Notes under the pieces: model-generated
Databases searched by the model: none
What the model was told of the DNA's origin: nothing
Seen by the model: the letters and a program-made list of their open reading frames with translations, nothing else
In this document: in pieces, positions 30,401 through 39,997 of the stretch
How the letters are laid out: every line of letters starts with the position of its first letter
How positions within the stretch are numbered: position 1 is the stretch's first letter
Assembly (NCBI RefSeq): GCF_001808185.1
Contig: NZ_CP017668.1
Span: 434,001-498,000, forward strand
Length of the DNA: 64,000 nt
Direction of reading: 5' to 3'
Source: Jeongeupia sp. USM3
GTDB taxonomy: Bacteria > Pseudomonadota > Gammaproteobacteria > Burkholderiales > Chitinibacteraceae
Translations under genes and position numbers: made by a program

Positions 30401-32165
30401 GCTTGTACGGCCGCTCGTCCTGAACGCGGACGCCGAGGTTTTCCAGCAGCGGCAGGCAGTCGGACAGCTCGATCGGCGTATTGCGATACAGCTTCAGGCG
30501 CCAGAGCCGGGTGTCGGACTGGCTGCCCGGGACGATGCTCGTCGCCAGCCGGCCGGAAGTCAGCGCCGTCTCGAGCGCGTCGATATCGTGAACCGCCACG
30601 CGCGCCGGGTAATCGGCGCAGTAGGCGGCCGAGAACGCGTTGGCATAGCGCAGGTAGCGGACCGCTCCCTGTTCCTCGCCGCCATGGGCAACCAGTTGCC
30701 GGCGCAGCTCGTCCGGCCAGCGCTGGGCGATCTCGGCGATCTCGGCCTCGATTTCCTGCGCGTCGTACTGCGGATGCGTGCCGGGCTGGATGCGGGTAAT
30801 GAAGTTGATGCGCGCCAGCGGGCTGTCCGACAGCAGCACGTTGAACTCGCAGCTCTCGCCGGCAAGCCGCTCGAGCAGCAGTTGCTGAACCTTGACGCGG
30901 ACTTCGGTCGTGTAGTTGTCGCGCGGCACGTAGAGCATTGCCGACACGTAGCGACCGTAGATGTCGTCGCGGAAGAAGATCCGCGTCCGGTTGCGCTCCT
31001 GCAGTCCGACGATGCCGTCGGTGATCCGGGCCAGTTCGTCCGCGTCGGTTTCGATCAGTTCGTCGCGCGGATAGGTGTCGAGCACATTGAGCAGTGCCTT
31101 GCCGCGATGGCCGGCCAGATCGACGCCCGATTGCGCGACTGCACGGGCGATCTTGTCGCGCAGGATGGGGATCTGCCGCGGCGGCACGCTGTAGGCGCTG
31201 GCGGTGTACAGGCCAAGCAGACGCAGCTCGCCGACGACCTTGCCGGCGGCGTCGATGCGCTTGAGGCAGACCATGTCGAGGTGCACCGGCCGGTGGATCA
31301 CCGAGCGGGTGTCGGCCTTGGTCAGGATCAGCAGCGTGTCGGGCCGGTAGGCGATCTGGCGCAACTCGGGCGTCAGCGATGCCCAGGTGCGCGACGGGCC
31401 GCCGACGCCGTCGTCGCGCAGCATGCCCAGTCCCGACCCCGGGGTGATCCACATATTGCCGTCGCCGCCGATGTCGTCGATCCGGTAGTCGCGGCAGCCG
31501 AGGAAGATGAAGTGGTCGTCGCGCAGCCATTCAAGATAAGCGATGGTTTCGGCGATCTCGCGCTCGGCCAGCGGCGGCGGGCTGGTGCGCAGCGCCTCGA
31601 GCGTCGCGCCGATGTGTTCGGTCATCTTCGGCCAGTCGGCGACGGCAACGGCGAGTATTTCAAGCGCACGGCGGATTTCCCGTTCGAGCTCGTCCAGCGC
31701 CTCGGGGCGGGTGATCCGGTCGATCTCGAAGTGCATCCACGATTCGTGCACGCCATCGTCGCCAAGGTCCGTCGCCTGGCCGTCGGCGTCGCGCGCCACC
31801 CGCAGTACCGGGTGGACGACGAGATGGACCGCGTAGCCAAGGCGGTGGATCGCCATGCCGACGGTATCGACCAGGAAGGGCATGTCGTCGACAACGAGCT
31901 CGACGACGGTGTGCCTGCACTCCCAGCCGTGCTCGATCAGGGTCGGATTGTTCACGCGCAGCAGCGCCTCGCCGGCACCGCGCCGGGCGCCGAAACGCCA
32001 GTGCGACAATGCGGCACCGGCCCAGTTGTCGGCATCCCGGGCGTCGAAGTCCTCGGCGGGAAGATCCGCGTAATAGCGCGCAAACAGCGAGCGGATATTG
32101 TCGGCGAGGGGTTCGCGGGCCTGGGACAGCGCGTCCAGCTGCGAGCGGGGAACGGAAAAGGTCAT
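27420..32165 (-). CDS. gdhB: Large NAD-specific glutamate dehydrogenase (about 180 kDa class)
   Basis: 1581 residues, the usual size of this class. It oxidatively deaminates glutamate to 2-oxoglutarate with NAD, mainly for catabolism. The N-terminal third holds ACT-like regulatory segments (VELVVDDMPFLVDTVGMAIH). The catalytic part carries GGLRWSDRREDFRTEVLGL, KNTVIVPVGSKGGFVVK (likely substrate lysine) and DLTDNLVDGKVVPPQ, then a Rossmann region with GVDCSDHEVNIKIFLN. I start at MTFSVPRSQL (32165); the frame to 32246 is an unsupported extension. Stand-alone unit ending at a good terminator. Sometimes named gdhB or gdh2. Confidence 0.93.
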   Translation of the reverse strand: MTFSVPRSQLDALSQAREPLADNIRSLFARYYADLPAEDFDARDADNWAGAALSHWRFGARRGAGEALLRVNNPTLIEHGWECRHTVVELVVDDMPFLVDTVGMAIHRLGYAVHLVVHPVLRVARDADGQATDLGDDGVHESWMHFEIDRITRPEALDELEREIRRALEILAVAVADWPKMTEHIGATLEALRTSPPPLAEREIAETIAYLEWLRDDHFIFLGCRDYRIDDIGGDGNMWITPGSGLGMLRDDGVGGPSRTWASLTPELRQIAYRPDTLLILTKADTRSVIHRPVHLDMVCLKRIDAAGKVVGELRLLGLYTASAYSVPPRQIPILRDKIARAVAQSGVDLAGHRGKALLNVLDTYPRDELIETDADELARITDGIVGLQERNRTRIFFRDDIYGRYVSAMLYVPRDNYTTEVRVKVQQLLLERLAGESCEFNVLLSDSPLARINFITRIQPGTHPQYDAQEIEAEIAEIAQRWPDELRRQLVAHGGEEQGAVRYLRYANAFSAAYCADYPARVAVHDIDALETALTSGRLATSIVPGSQSDTRLWRLKLYRNTPIELSDCLPLLENLGVRVQDERPYKLGFADGSAAWIIDIGIQLPQAGALEAPQSRARLLDAFEAIFAGRSENDAFNRLVLHAGLDWRDVLVLRAYARYLKQIGLRFSQETLADMLLRFPAQAGQLVALFNGRLKPDAASAVQADALSKGLAQFAADLPNLDDEKMLSRFRSAIEATMRTNFWQADAAGEPKPYVSFKIASAQIPEMPQPVPLFEIFVYSGEMEGVHLRGGKVARGGLRWSDRREDFRTEVLGLVKAQIVKNTVIVPVGSKGGFVVKNPPVEREAFLAKGVECYQTLIRGMLDLTDNLVDGKVVPPQGVTRRDEDDPYLVVAADKGTATFSDVANALSQEYGFWLDDAFASGGSVGYDHKKMGITARGAWVSVERHFREMGIDVAVDPITIAGIGDMSGDVFGNGLLRSTAVKLVAAFDHRHIFIDPNPDPALSYKERERLFTLPRSSWADYDARLISQGGGLWPRTAKSVPLSPEMKALLQVEDDELEPSLLIQAILKAPVDLLYNGGIGTYVKASTQTHAEANDRGSDAVRVDGRELRCKVVGEGGNLGFTQLGRIEYGLSGGRIFTDAIDNSAGVDCSDHEVNIKIFLNRIVASGDMTLKQRNQLLAEMTDEVGRLVLEDNRLQTQAISLERMQAPSLLSVHQRFMQAMERQGKLSRRLEYLPSDSLLLDRQQAKLGLTRPELSVLLAYAKIALKQQLLASALPDDARWNAQLADYFPRALVERHGERVAEHPLRREIVATLLTNHVVNRYGITCVFRLSEEVERPADAVVAALIDAQQLLDAESLVREIEVAAGMAVAEQYELLSSVRRQTERVARWLLQHPLSATERDHLATCTELCLPRLPEWLAGSADAQARREAWIEAGVLAPLAGKVLAIEHAMPFIELARGAVDTGTLAERMKLFLSLGQTLSLDWLAGAIEKLPRENRWQTLARLAARDDLQRLHATLTDRVWQRPQADADAKRSTWQDEASESLAQWLRMLDELRESQPDLAMISAALRELRARMTA

Positions 32166-32397
32166 GTCAGCCTGTCTCTGCGTCGTTAAAGCTGACTTTG
32201 ACTCTATACCCGGCCCCATACCCCCGCCAGACCGGGTTTTCCTCAACCTCGGTTTTCCCCAATCGCCAAGGCGGACGTGGGCTGGAAGGCAATCGGTGTC
32301 TCATCGCCGCCCGTCCGCCAGTGGTCGGATTGGCCGGAAAATTCTCAAAACATTACCATACCCTAATATACAAAATTCACTTCAGGCCGGCCGACCC

Positions 32398-34548
32398 ATG
32401 CAGACCGCACGCGCCCAATCCGAAGCCCGCCCGTCGGCAGGGACGCTGATCGCCTGTCGCGATCTGGCGCTGACGATGCTGACCGAGTCGCTGGACGATT
32501 TCTTCGATGAGCTGCAGGAAGCCTTCTTCCAGCTCGCCGAAACCACTACCGAGCGCGGGCTGCGCGACCAGTACTTCGATGCGCGCGTCGAGGCGCAAAC
32601 CAAGAAGGACGCGATCATCGCGGCTTTCAAGCAGCAATTCCTCGCCAGTTTCGAGGCCAGCCTGCAGGCGCGCGACTCGCGCGGCGAAAGCAGCTTTTTC
32701 CAGGTCAATCTGGCACCGGACGCCTTGTCGCTGGTGGCCAATGACGAATACGAAGCCTCGCTGACGCTGAGCAGCGTAACGAACGCCATGCAGCAGAAGG
32801 GCGGTGACACGCTGGCCCAGCTCGAACAGCGGCTGGCCACCTTGCTGCCCGAGCGCAGCGAAACGGCCGGCCCGCTCAGTCCCAAGGCCATTTGCGAAGC
32901 CTTCCTCAGCGCCTGCCAGCAGCTCGAAAGCGGTCTTGCCGCGCGGCTTGTCGCGCTGCGGACGTTCGAGACCGAACTGTCGGGCAAGGTGGCCGACGTC
33001 TATCAGCAGCTCAACCAGTACCTGATCCAGCAGAATGTCGCGCTGCCGGCGCTCGCCCGCCGGGCCGGCACGTCGCGCGTTGCGCGGCGCGCGCCGGACG
33101 CCGGTGGCGACGGCGCAGTGCCGCAAGGCGAAGTTGCGGGCGGTGCTGCCGGCGCGGCCTCGTTGTTGCGTCCGGAGCTGATCGCTCACCTGAACCAGCT
33201 GTTCAGCAACAACGGTGCAGCGGCGGCGCAACGGCCGGTCCGTCCGGACTGGTTCAACTTTCTCGATCACCTGCAGCAGGATGCGTTCGGCAGCGCGCAG
33301 GACCTCTTTGCCCAGCCGGAAAACCTGCTGGCCCTGCTGCGCGGCAGCCGCTGGACGCAGGAGCTCGACCGGCTCGACACGATGACCGTCGAACTGGTCG
33401 CACTGCTGTTCGACCGGCTGTTCGACGATGCCCGGCTGCCGGTTGCCGCCAAGGGGCTGCTGTCCCGGCTGCAGGTGCCGGCGCTGAAGGCGGCGATGCT
33501 CGACGCCGGATTTTTCAGCGACAAGTCCCATCCGGCGCGACGGCTGATCGACCGGATCGCCGAGGCCAGCCTCGAGTGGCAGGACGAGCCGGCCGAGGAC
33601 GACGCCCGGCTGCGCAAGTTCGCCGAACTGATCGCCGAGGTTGCCCGGACATTCAGCGACGATGCAACCATATTCCAGACTGCACTGGACTCGCTCGACC
33701 GATGGCTCGACGCCGAAAGCAACGAGATCGACGCGTCGATCAGCGAGCAGGCCGAGGCGCTGCTGGCCGGCGAGATCAGCGAACTGGCCCAGGCCACGGT
33801 CCAGACACTGCTCGAGCAGCGGCTCAAGCCGGCACACCCGCCGGTGGTCGTCGCTTTCGTCCACGAGCAGTGGCGCGCTGCGCTGGTTGCCGCCTACGAC
33901 GGCAACGGCGAGGCGGCGCCGCTCTTCATCGAGCGGCTGGCCGTCGTCGATGACCTGCTGTGGAGCATCGCACCCAAGGTCAGACCCGAAGACCGTCTGC
34001 AACTGGTGAATACGCTGCCGGCGCTGCTGGCCAAACTCGAAAAGGGGATGAGGGACGCCGAAGTCGCCGACGAGGTGCGCAAGGGCTTCTTCTCCGAACT
34101 GGTGCAGTTGCACGCCAGTGCCATTCGCCAGGGGCTGAAGCAGGCGCTGGCTGCGGAGCCCGCGGCGCCGGCCGGGCCGGTCATCGAGCAGGCCATCGCC
34201 ATCCGCCCGGCGGCGCCGGAGGTTGAATACATCACCGACGAGGTGCCGGACACATTCCATGAACCGGAACCATCGGTGATCGAGCCTGCCGCTGCCATTG
34301 CCTTTCCGGTCCGCGGCGACTGGGTCGAATGGCTGGACGGCGGCGCACCGCCGCGGCGGCTGCGTGTCGGCTGGATCAGCCCGCAGGGTACCCGCTTCCT
34401 GCTCACCAGCCGCAACGACAAGGGGCTGACGCTGATGCGGCACGAGGTCGAGGCACACCTTGCCAGCGGCGCGCTGCGCGTCATCGCGCTCGGCGCCGGC
34501 GTCACCGAAGACGCGTTCAGCCTGCTGCGTGACGCGCTGATCACCTGA
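32398..34548 (+). CDS. DUF1631 family protein
   Basis: 716 residues, cytoplasmic, no signal or TM. It matches what I know of DUF1631 proteins of beta- and gammaproteobacteria: long helical, acidic regions (LTESLDDFFDELQEAFFQLAE; SSVTNAMQQKGGDTLAQLEQ; ELVALLFDRLFDDARLP) and a small beta-rich C-terminal domain (GDWVEWLDGG, RLRVGWISPQGTRFLLTS) reminiscent of a PilZ-type barrel. Function is unestablished; a c-di-GMP link is only a guess from that last domain. The start at 32398 gives MQTARAQSEA; the frame upstream is non-conserved. It is divergent from the glutamate dehydrogenase gene over 232 bases. Confidence 0.82.
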   Translation: MQTARAQSEARPSAGTLIACRDLALTMLTESLDDFFDELQEAFFQLAETTTERGLRDQYFDARVEAQTKKDAIIAAFKQQFLASFEASLQARDSRGESSFFQVNLAPDALSLVANDEYEASLTLSSVTNAMQQKGGDTLAQLEQRLATLLPERSETAGPLSPKAICEAFLSACQQLESGLAARLVALRTFETELSGKVADVYQQLNQYLIQQNVALPALARRAGTSRVARRAPDAGGDGAVPQGEVAGGAAGAASLLRPELIAHLNQLFSNNGAAAAQRPVRPDWFNFLDHLQQDAFGSAQDLFAQPENLLALLRGSRWTQELDRLDTMTVELVALLFDRLFDDARLPVAAKGLLSRLQVPALKAAMLDAGFFSDKSHPARRLIDRIAEASLEWQDEPAEDDARLRKFAELIAEVARTFSDDATIFQTALDSLDRWLDAESNEIDASISEQAEALLAGEISELAQATVQTLLEQRLKPAHPPVVVAFVHEQWRAALVAAYDGNGEAAPLFIERLAVVDDLLWSIAPKVRPEDRLQLVNTLPALLAKLEKGMRDAEVADEVRKGFFSELVQLHASAIRQGLKQALAAEPAAPAGPVIEQAIAIRPAAPEVEYITDEVPDTFHEPEPSVIEPAAAIAFPVRGDWVEWLDGGAPPRRLRVGWISPQGTRFLLTSRNDKGLTLMRHEVEAHLASGALRVIALGAGVTEDAFSLLRDALIT

Positions 34549-34594
34549 TCCGGCCAGGTCCGGGCCCGACCGGAGGTCTGGTAAACTCCGACCC

Positions 34595-36496
<1,902 letters not shown>

Positions 36497-36508
36497 TCCG
36501 CGGCATCG

Positions 36509-36540
36509 AAAAAAGGGAGCCCGCAGGCTCCTTTTTTTTT
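36509..36540. terminator. Terminator between the ABC-F gene and the PTS operon
   Basis: AAAAAAGGGAGCC, a short loop and GGCTCCTTTTTTTTT form a stem with A- and T-runs on the two sides. It can serve both the ABC-F gene and the converging PTS transcript. Confidence 0.9.
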
Positions 36541-36552
36541 GGACCGCGCCGG

Positions 36553-37806
36553 TCAGAAGCGACCGAGGAAAACCGAAAGCACGATGCCGACCACGCCGAA
36601 GTCGGTGTCGCCGAAGGTCGTGCCGGCAAACCCGAGCGCACCCAGGCTGTTGAGCAGGATCGCCGGCAGGAAGCTGATCAGCAGGCCGTTGACGAAGGCG
36701 CCGACGACCGCGCCACGCAGCCCGCCGGTGGCGTTGCCGTAGATGCCCGCGGTCGAGCCGGTGAAAAAGTGCGGAATCAGTCCCGGCACGATCACCGCCA
36801 GGCCCAGTGCCGGCGTCAGGAACATCGCCAGCAAACCGCCGAGGAAGCTCGACATGAAGCCGATGACGACCGCGTTCGGTGCGAACGGGAACACCGCAGG
36901 GCAATCCAGCGCCGGTTTGGCATTCGGGATCAGCTTGTCGGAAATGCCCTTGAAGGCCGGCACGATTTCCGAAATCAGCAGCCGCACGCCAGCGAGGATG
37001 ATGTAGACCCCGGCCGAGAACACCAGCGCCTGCTTGATCGCGAAGACGAGGAAGTTCACGCCGCCAGACAGCGTGCCTTCGATGAAGGCCGGCCCGGCAA
37101 ACAGCGAGACGATGATGTAGAGGATGCCCATCGTCAGTGCCATCGAGATCGACGTGTCGCGCAGGAAGCGCAGCGATTCCGGCACCTTGATGTCCTCGGT
37201 GCTGCGACCGCCCTTGCCGAATGCCTTGCCGACCAGCGCGGCGGACAGGTAGCCGATCGTGCCGAAGTGGCCGAGCGCGAAGCTGTCGTTGCCGGTGATC
37301 TTGCGGGTGAACGGCTGCGCCAGCGCCGGCATCACCACCATCAGCACACCGAGCAGCGCACCGCCGGCCAGCACCAGACCGATGCCGTGCATGCCGCCGG
37401 CCGACAGTACGGCAACCAGCAGGCAGGCCATGAACAGCGTGTGGTGACCGGTCAGGAAGATGTACTTCAGCGGCGTGACCCTTGCCAGCAGCAGGTTGAA
37501 GCCCATGCCGAGGATCATCACGTAGGCGGTGTAGGTGCCGAACTGCTTCATCGCCAGCGCAACGATCGCCTCGTTGTTCGGGATCGTGCCTTTCAGGCCG
37601 AAGGCATGGTCGAAGATCTGCCGGAAGATGTCGAGCGAGCCGACGAGGATCTGCGCACCGGCGCCGAGGATGACGAAGCCGAGAATGGTCTTGATCGTGC
37701 CGCCGACGACGTCGGAAACCTTGGCCTTTTGCAGCAGCAGGCCGGCAAGCGCAAACACGCCGATCAGCACGGCCGGATCGGAAAGGATGTCGAGCAGGAA
37801 TTTCAT
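36553..37806 (-). CDS. ulaA: Ascorbate-family PTS permease, IIC component (UlaA/SgaT)
   Basis: 417 residues, about eleven TM helices. It forms the membrane channel of an ascorbate-type phosphotransferase. Typical features: ILSDPAVLIGVFALAGLLLQ, GTIKTILGFVILGAGAQIL, FLTGHHTLFMACLL and GFMSSFLGGLLAMFLTPALG. Third gene of a leftward ulaC-ulaB-ulaA set. The operon order IIA-IIB-IIC is complete, but no ascorbate lactonase, phosphate epimerase or decarboxylase gene is nearby, so the true sugar may differ from ascorbate. The gap to ulaB is 50 bases. Confidence 0.9.
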   Translation of the reverse strand: MKFLLDILSDPAVLIGVFALAGLLLQKAKVSDVVGGTIKTILGFVILGAGAQILVGSLDIFRQIFDHAFGLKGTIPNNEAIVALAMKQFGTYTAYVMILGMGFNLLLARVTPLKYIFLTGHHTLFMACLLVAVLSAGGMHGIGLVLAGGALLGVLMVVMPALAQPFTRKITGNDSFALGHFGTIGYLSAALVGKAFGKGGRSTEDIKVPESLRFLRDTSISMALTMGILYIIVSLFAGPAFIEGTLSGGVNFLVFAIKQALVFSAGVYIILAGVRLLISEIVPAFKGISDKLIPNAKPALDCPAVFPFAPNAVVIGFMSSFLGGLLAMFLTPALGLAVIVPGLIPHFFTGSTAGIYGNATGGLRGAVVGAFVNGLLISFLPAILLNSLGALGFAGTTFGDTDFGVVGIVLSVFLGRF

Positions 37807-37856
37807 GGTGCACCTCTGCGGGTGATGAAGCCGGCCGGGCGGCCGGCGTGCGGGGG

Positions 37857-38123
37857 TCAGGACAGGTAGGGCGCCAGTACCGACTTGATCTCGGCCTTGT
37901 CCATGATGTTCTTCAGCGACGCGACCTTGCGGCTGCCGTCGTCGAGGTTGTCGATGATCTCGCGCGAGCCGAGGAAAAGGTCGGCGGTTTCGCTGCGCGA
38001 CGAGAACAGGTCGGTATGGCTTACCTCGGCGTCGCTGCCGAGTTCGCGCAGGACGTCCTTGACGGCCATTTCCAGCATCAGGCTGCTGCCGAGGCCGTTA
38101 CCGCAAACGATGAGGATTTTCAT
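37857..38123 (-). CDS. ulaB: Ascorbate-family PTS IIB component
   Basis: 88 residues. A small cytoplasmic phosphocarrier: MKILIVCGNGLGSSLMLEM carries the phospho-cysteine (Cys7) in the CGxGxGSS loop typical of UlaB/lactose-type IIB. It accepts phosphate from IIA (UlaC) and passes it to the sugar at IIC. Between ulaC (28-base gap) and ulaA. Confidence 0.92.
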   Translation of the reverse strand: MKILIVCGNGLGSSLMLEMAVKDVLRELGSDAEVSHTDLFSSRSETADLFLGSREIIDNLDDGSRKVASLKNIMDKAEIKSVLAPYLS

Positions 38124-38151
38124 GGTGGTGTTCCTTGTCAGACGTGATGAA

Positions 38152-38601
38152 TCAGTCGGCGAGCGAGGCGATCAGCGCGGTGATCTGCCCGGTGGTGGTG
38201 GCCGCCTGCAGGGCGGCGAACTTGTCTTCGTCCATGATCCAGTGGGCGAGCTGCTTCAGTGCGCGCTGGTGGCTGTGCGAATCGGTGGCCGAGAAGGCGA
38301 ACAGCAGCCGGGCATGATGGTCGGGGTCGTCGCCGAACTTCACCGGGTGCTCGACCTTGAGCAGCGACATCGCGATCGCCTTGGCGCCGGCCTCCGGGCG
38401 GGCATGCGGAATCGCCACGTCCGGCGCAATCACGATGTAGGGGCCGATCTTCTCGACGTTGTCGATGATCGCGTCGATGTAGGCCGGCTCGATGGCACCG
38501 CGTTCGAGCAGCGGCTCGCATGCCGAGCGGACGGCGTCGCGCCAGTCGGCAAACTGCGTGGCAAAGCGGATGCTTCCGGCGGGCAGGATGTCTTGCAGCA
38601 T
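38152..38601 (-). CDS. ulaC: PTS IIA component, mannitol/fructose-type fold (UlaC-like)
   Basis: 149 residues. The phospho-histidine lies in VIAPDVAIPHARPEAGA, the PTS_EIIA type-2 signature. HARLLFAFSATDSHSHQRALKQLA is the second conserved block. It passes phosphate from HPr to UlaB. First gene of the operon. Upstream, 38602-38828 holds a 17-base palindrome and more repeats, shared with a divergent ATPase gene. UlaC rather than another IIA is inferred from the neighbours. Confidence 0.88.
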   Translation of the reverse strand: MLQDILPAGSIRFATQFADWRDAVRSACEPLLERGAIEPAYIDAIIDNVEKIGPYIVIAPDVAIPHARPEAGAKAIAMSLLKVEHPVKFGDDPDHHARLLFAFSATDSHSHQRALKQLAHWIMDEDKFAALQAATTTGQITALIASLAD

Positions 38602-38668
38602 GAGGGCTCCTTGCGGTGTTGAATGGCTTGCCCTGCATCCTGATACCCGGCCTCATCCGCCGGAATTG

Positions 38669-38685
38669 GAATATTGCCAATATTC
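38669..38685. promoter_or_regulatory. 17-base palindrome upstream of the PTS operon
   Basis: GAATATTGCCAATATTC is a perfect inverted repeat (8-base arms, one central C), about 70 bases before the ulaC start. Its position between two divergent genes fits a repressor or activator operator. I do not recognise the binding protein. Confidence 0.5.
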
Positions 38686-38773
38686 GGGTTTTGCTCACCG
38701 CCGTTTAATTCCGCAGTACAGCAAATCATATTTTCTTTGTTAATCAGTTAGATAGAACAACTATTATTCTCGA

Positions 38774-38808
38774 ATGCATCAAATAGTGTGTTGATGCATA
38801 ATTATGCA
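38774..38808. repeat. Nested inverted repeats in the PTS/ATPase intergenic region
   Basis: ATGCATCAA, 8 bases, then TTGATGCAT form a perfect 9-base inverted repeat (38774-38799). It overlaps a second perfect palindrome TGCATAATTATGCA (38795-38808). They sit 20-55 bases before the ATPase gene and in a clearly AT-rich zone. Likely operator sites for the divergent pair. Confidence 0.5.
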
Positions 38809-38828
38809 TTCGTGGATGAGGGACGAGC

Positions 38829-39932
38829 ATGCCAACGGAATCGGGAACGGGATGGCACTTTGCGCGTGCCGAGCTGGCGCAGGCCATGATGGCGACCCTG
38901 CAAAGCGGGCTGGCGCAGTCGGTAACGCTGGCTTCGCCGGCGCAGATGGGCAAGAGCGAATTCCTGCAACGCGACCTGATTGCCGAAGCCGAGCGTTCCG
39001 GCTGGCGTGTCCGCTACTTCGCTTGCGACGCCGTCTCGCCCCGCGCGCTGCAACGGCAGTTTGTCGAGTGGCTGGCCGACTTCGCCGCCGGCGAGAAGTG
39101 GCTGAGTCGCCAGCTTGCATCGCTGACCGGCCGGCAAGCGCCCACCCGGCTGACGCTGGCCGAACGACTGACGCGCGAACTTGCACAACTGCGCGACGAC
39201 AAGCGCAAATCGCTGCTGCTGATCGACGATGCCGACCTGATTGCCATGCAGCCCGGCGGCGATGCGATGCTGCGCGACGTGATGCATGCATTTGGCGCGC
39301 TGGGCGGGCGCGCCAAACTGGTCATGGGCGTCACCCTCGGCAACGAGACGCAGGCCATTCCGCTGCGTCTCCAGCAGCAGAGCGCGGTGCTGAACCTGCC
39401 CGACATCGGCGATGGCTTCGTTCGGCACCTGGTCAGCCAGTATCAGCTGCGCACGCAGGGAAACCGTGACGGCGAGCGCACCTTCGGCCAGCTGTCCAGC
39501 CCCTACGAGGGCATCACCTGGGGGCAGGTCGACGAGGCCGGCATGCTCGACGCCTTCAACCGGCTGCAGCGCATACCGTACTACCTGCGGGCGCTGATCG
39601 AGGATCTGGTACTGAACCCGCAGCGCACGCTGGCCGAAGGCCTGCAGCTGCAGCAGGCCCGGCTGCAGCGCCATGCGGTGTCGGCATTGTCGTGGGAGGA
39701 CATGAGCCGGCTGGACCGGCTGCTGCTGGTCGAAATCGCCAAGGGTGCGCCACGGCTGTACGGCAACGCGTTCCGCGCCCATCTGGCCGAACAGACCGGT
39801 GTTGCGTCGGTATCGTCGTCGCAGGTGCAGAGCAGCCTGAAGAAGCTGGTGCGCAACCGCGTGCTGGGCAGCGGCGGAGAAGGGCGCTTCACCATCATCG
39901 ACCCGCATCTCGCCGTTGCACTGTCCGTGTAA
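38829..39932 (+). CDS. AAA-type ATPase of unknown role with C-terminal winged-helix-like region
   Basis: 367 residues, not recognised beyond the ATPase fold. Walker A is a variant, SPAQMGKS at residues 36-43; Walker B is SLLLIDDAD near 128-136. The C-terminal ~90 residues (from SWEDMSRLDRLLLVEIAKGA to SSSQVQSSLKKLVRNRVL) look like a winged helix, as in archaeal-type or STAND ATPases. No signal peptide or TM. The start is supported by GAGG 8 bases upstream. It is divergent from the PTS genes across 227 palindrome-rich bases, which suggests shared control; whether it acts on that operon is unknown. It ends at a strong terminator. Confidence 0.8.
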   Translation: MPTESGTGWHFARAELAQAMMATLQSGLAQSVTLASPAQMGKSEFLQRDLIAEAERSGWRVRYFACDAVSPRALQRQFVEWLADFAAGEKWLSRQLASLTGRQAPTRLTLAERLTRELAQLRDDKRKSLLLIDDADLIAMQPGGDAMLRDVMHAFGALGGRAKLVMGVTLGNETQAIPLRLQQQSAVLNLPDIGDGFVRHLVSQYQLRTQGNRDGERTFGQLSSPYEGITWGQVDEAGMLDAFNRLQRIPYYLRALIEDLVLNPQRTLAEGLQLQQARLQRHAVSALSWEDMSRLDRLLLVEIAKGAPRLYGNAFRAHLAEQTGVASVSSSQVQSSLKKLVRNRVLGSGGEGRFTIIDPHLAVALSV

Positions 39933-39954
39933 GGGGGTAATGCGCGGGCAAACA

Positions 39955-39983
39955 AAAACCCCGGCAGGTGCCGGGGTTTTCTT
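39955..39983. terminator. Bidirectional terminator between the ATPase gene and adhE
   Basis: AAAACCCCGGCA and TGCCGGGGTTTT form a perfect 12-base stem with a 2-base spacer and T- or A-runs on both sides, between converging genes. Confidence 0.92.
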
Positions 39984-39997
39984 TTCAGCGCAAGCGC

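Noticed and set aside
27516..32189. A 1557-codon open frame on the plus strand
   Set aside because: It is the antisense of the NAD-glutamate dehydrogenase gene, a known effect of GC-rich codon bias; its translation shows no family resemblance.
38774..38808. CRISPR-like or mobile-element repeat interpretation of the palindromes
   Set aside because: They are short inverted, not spaced direct repeats, and no cas or transposase gene is near.
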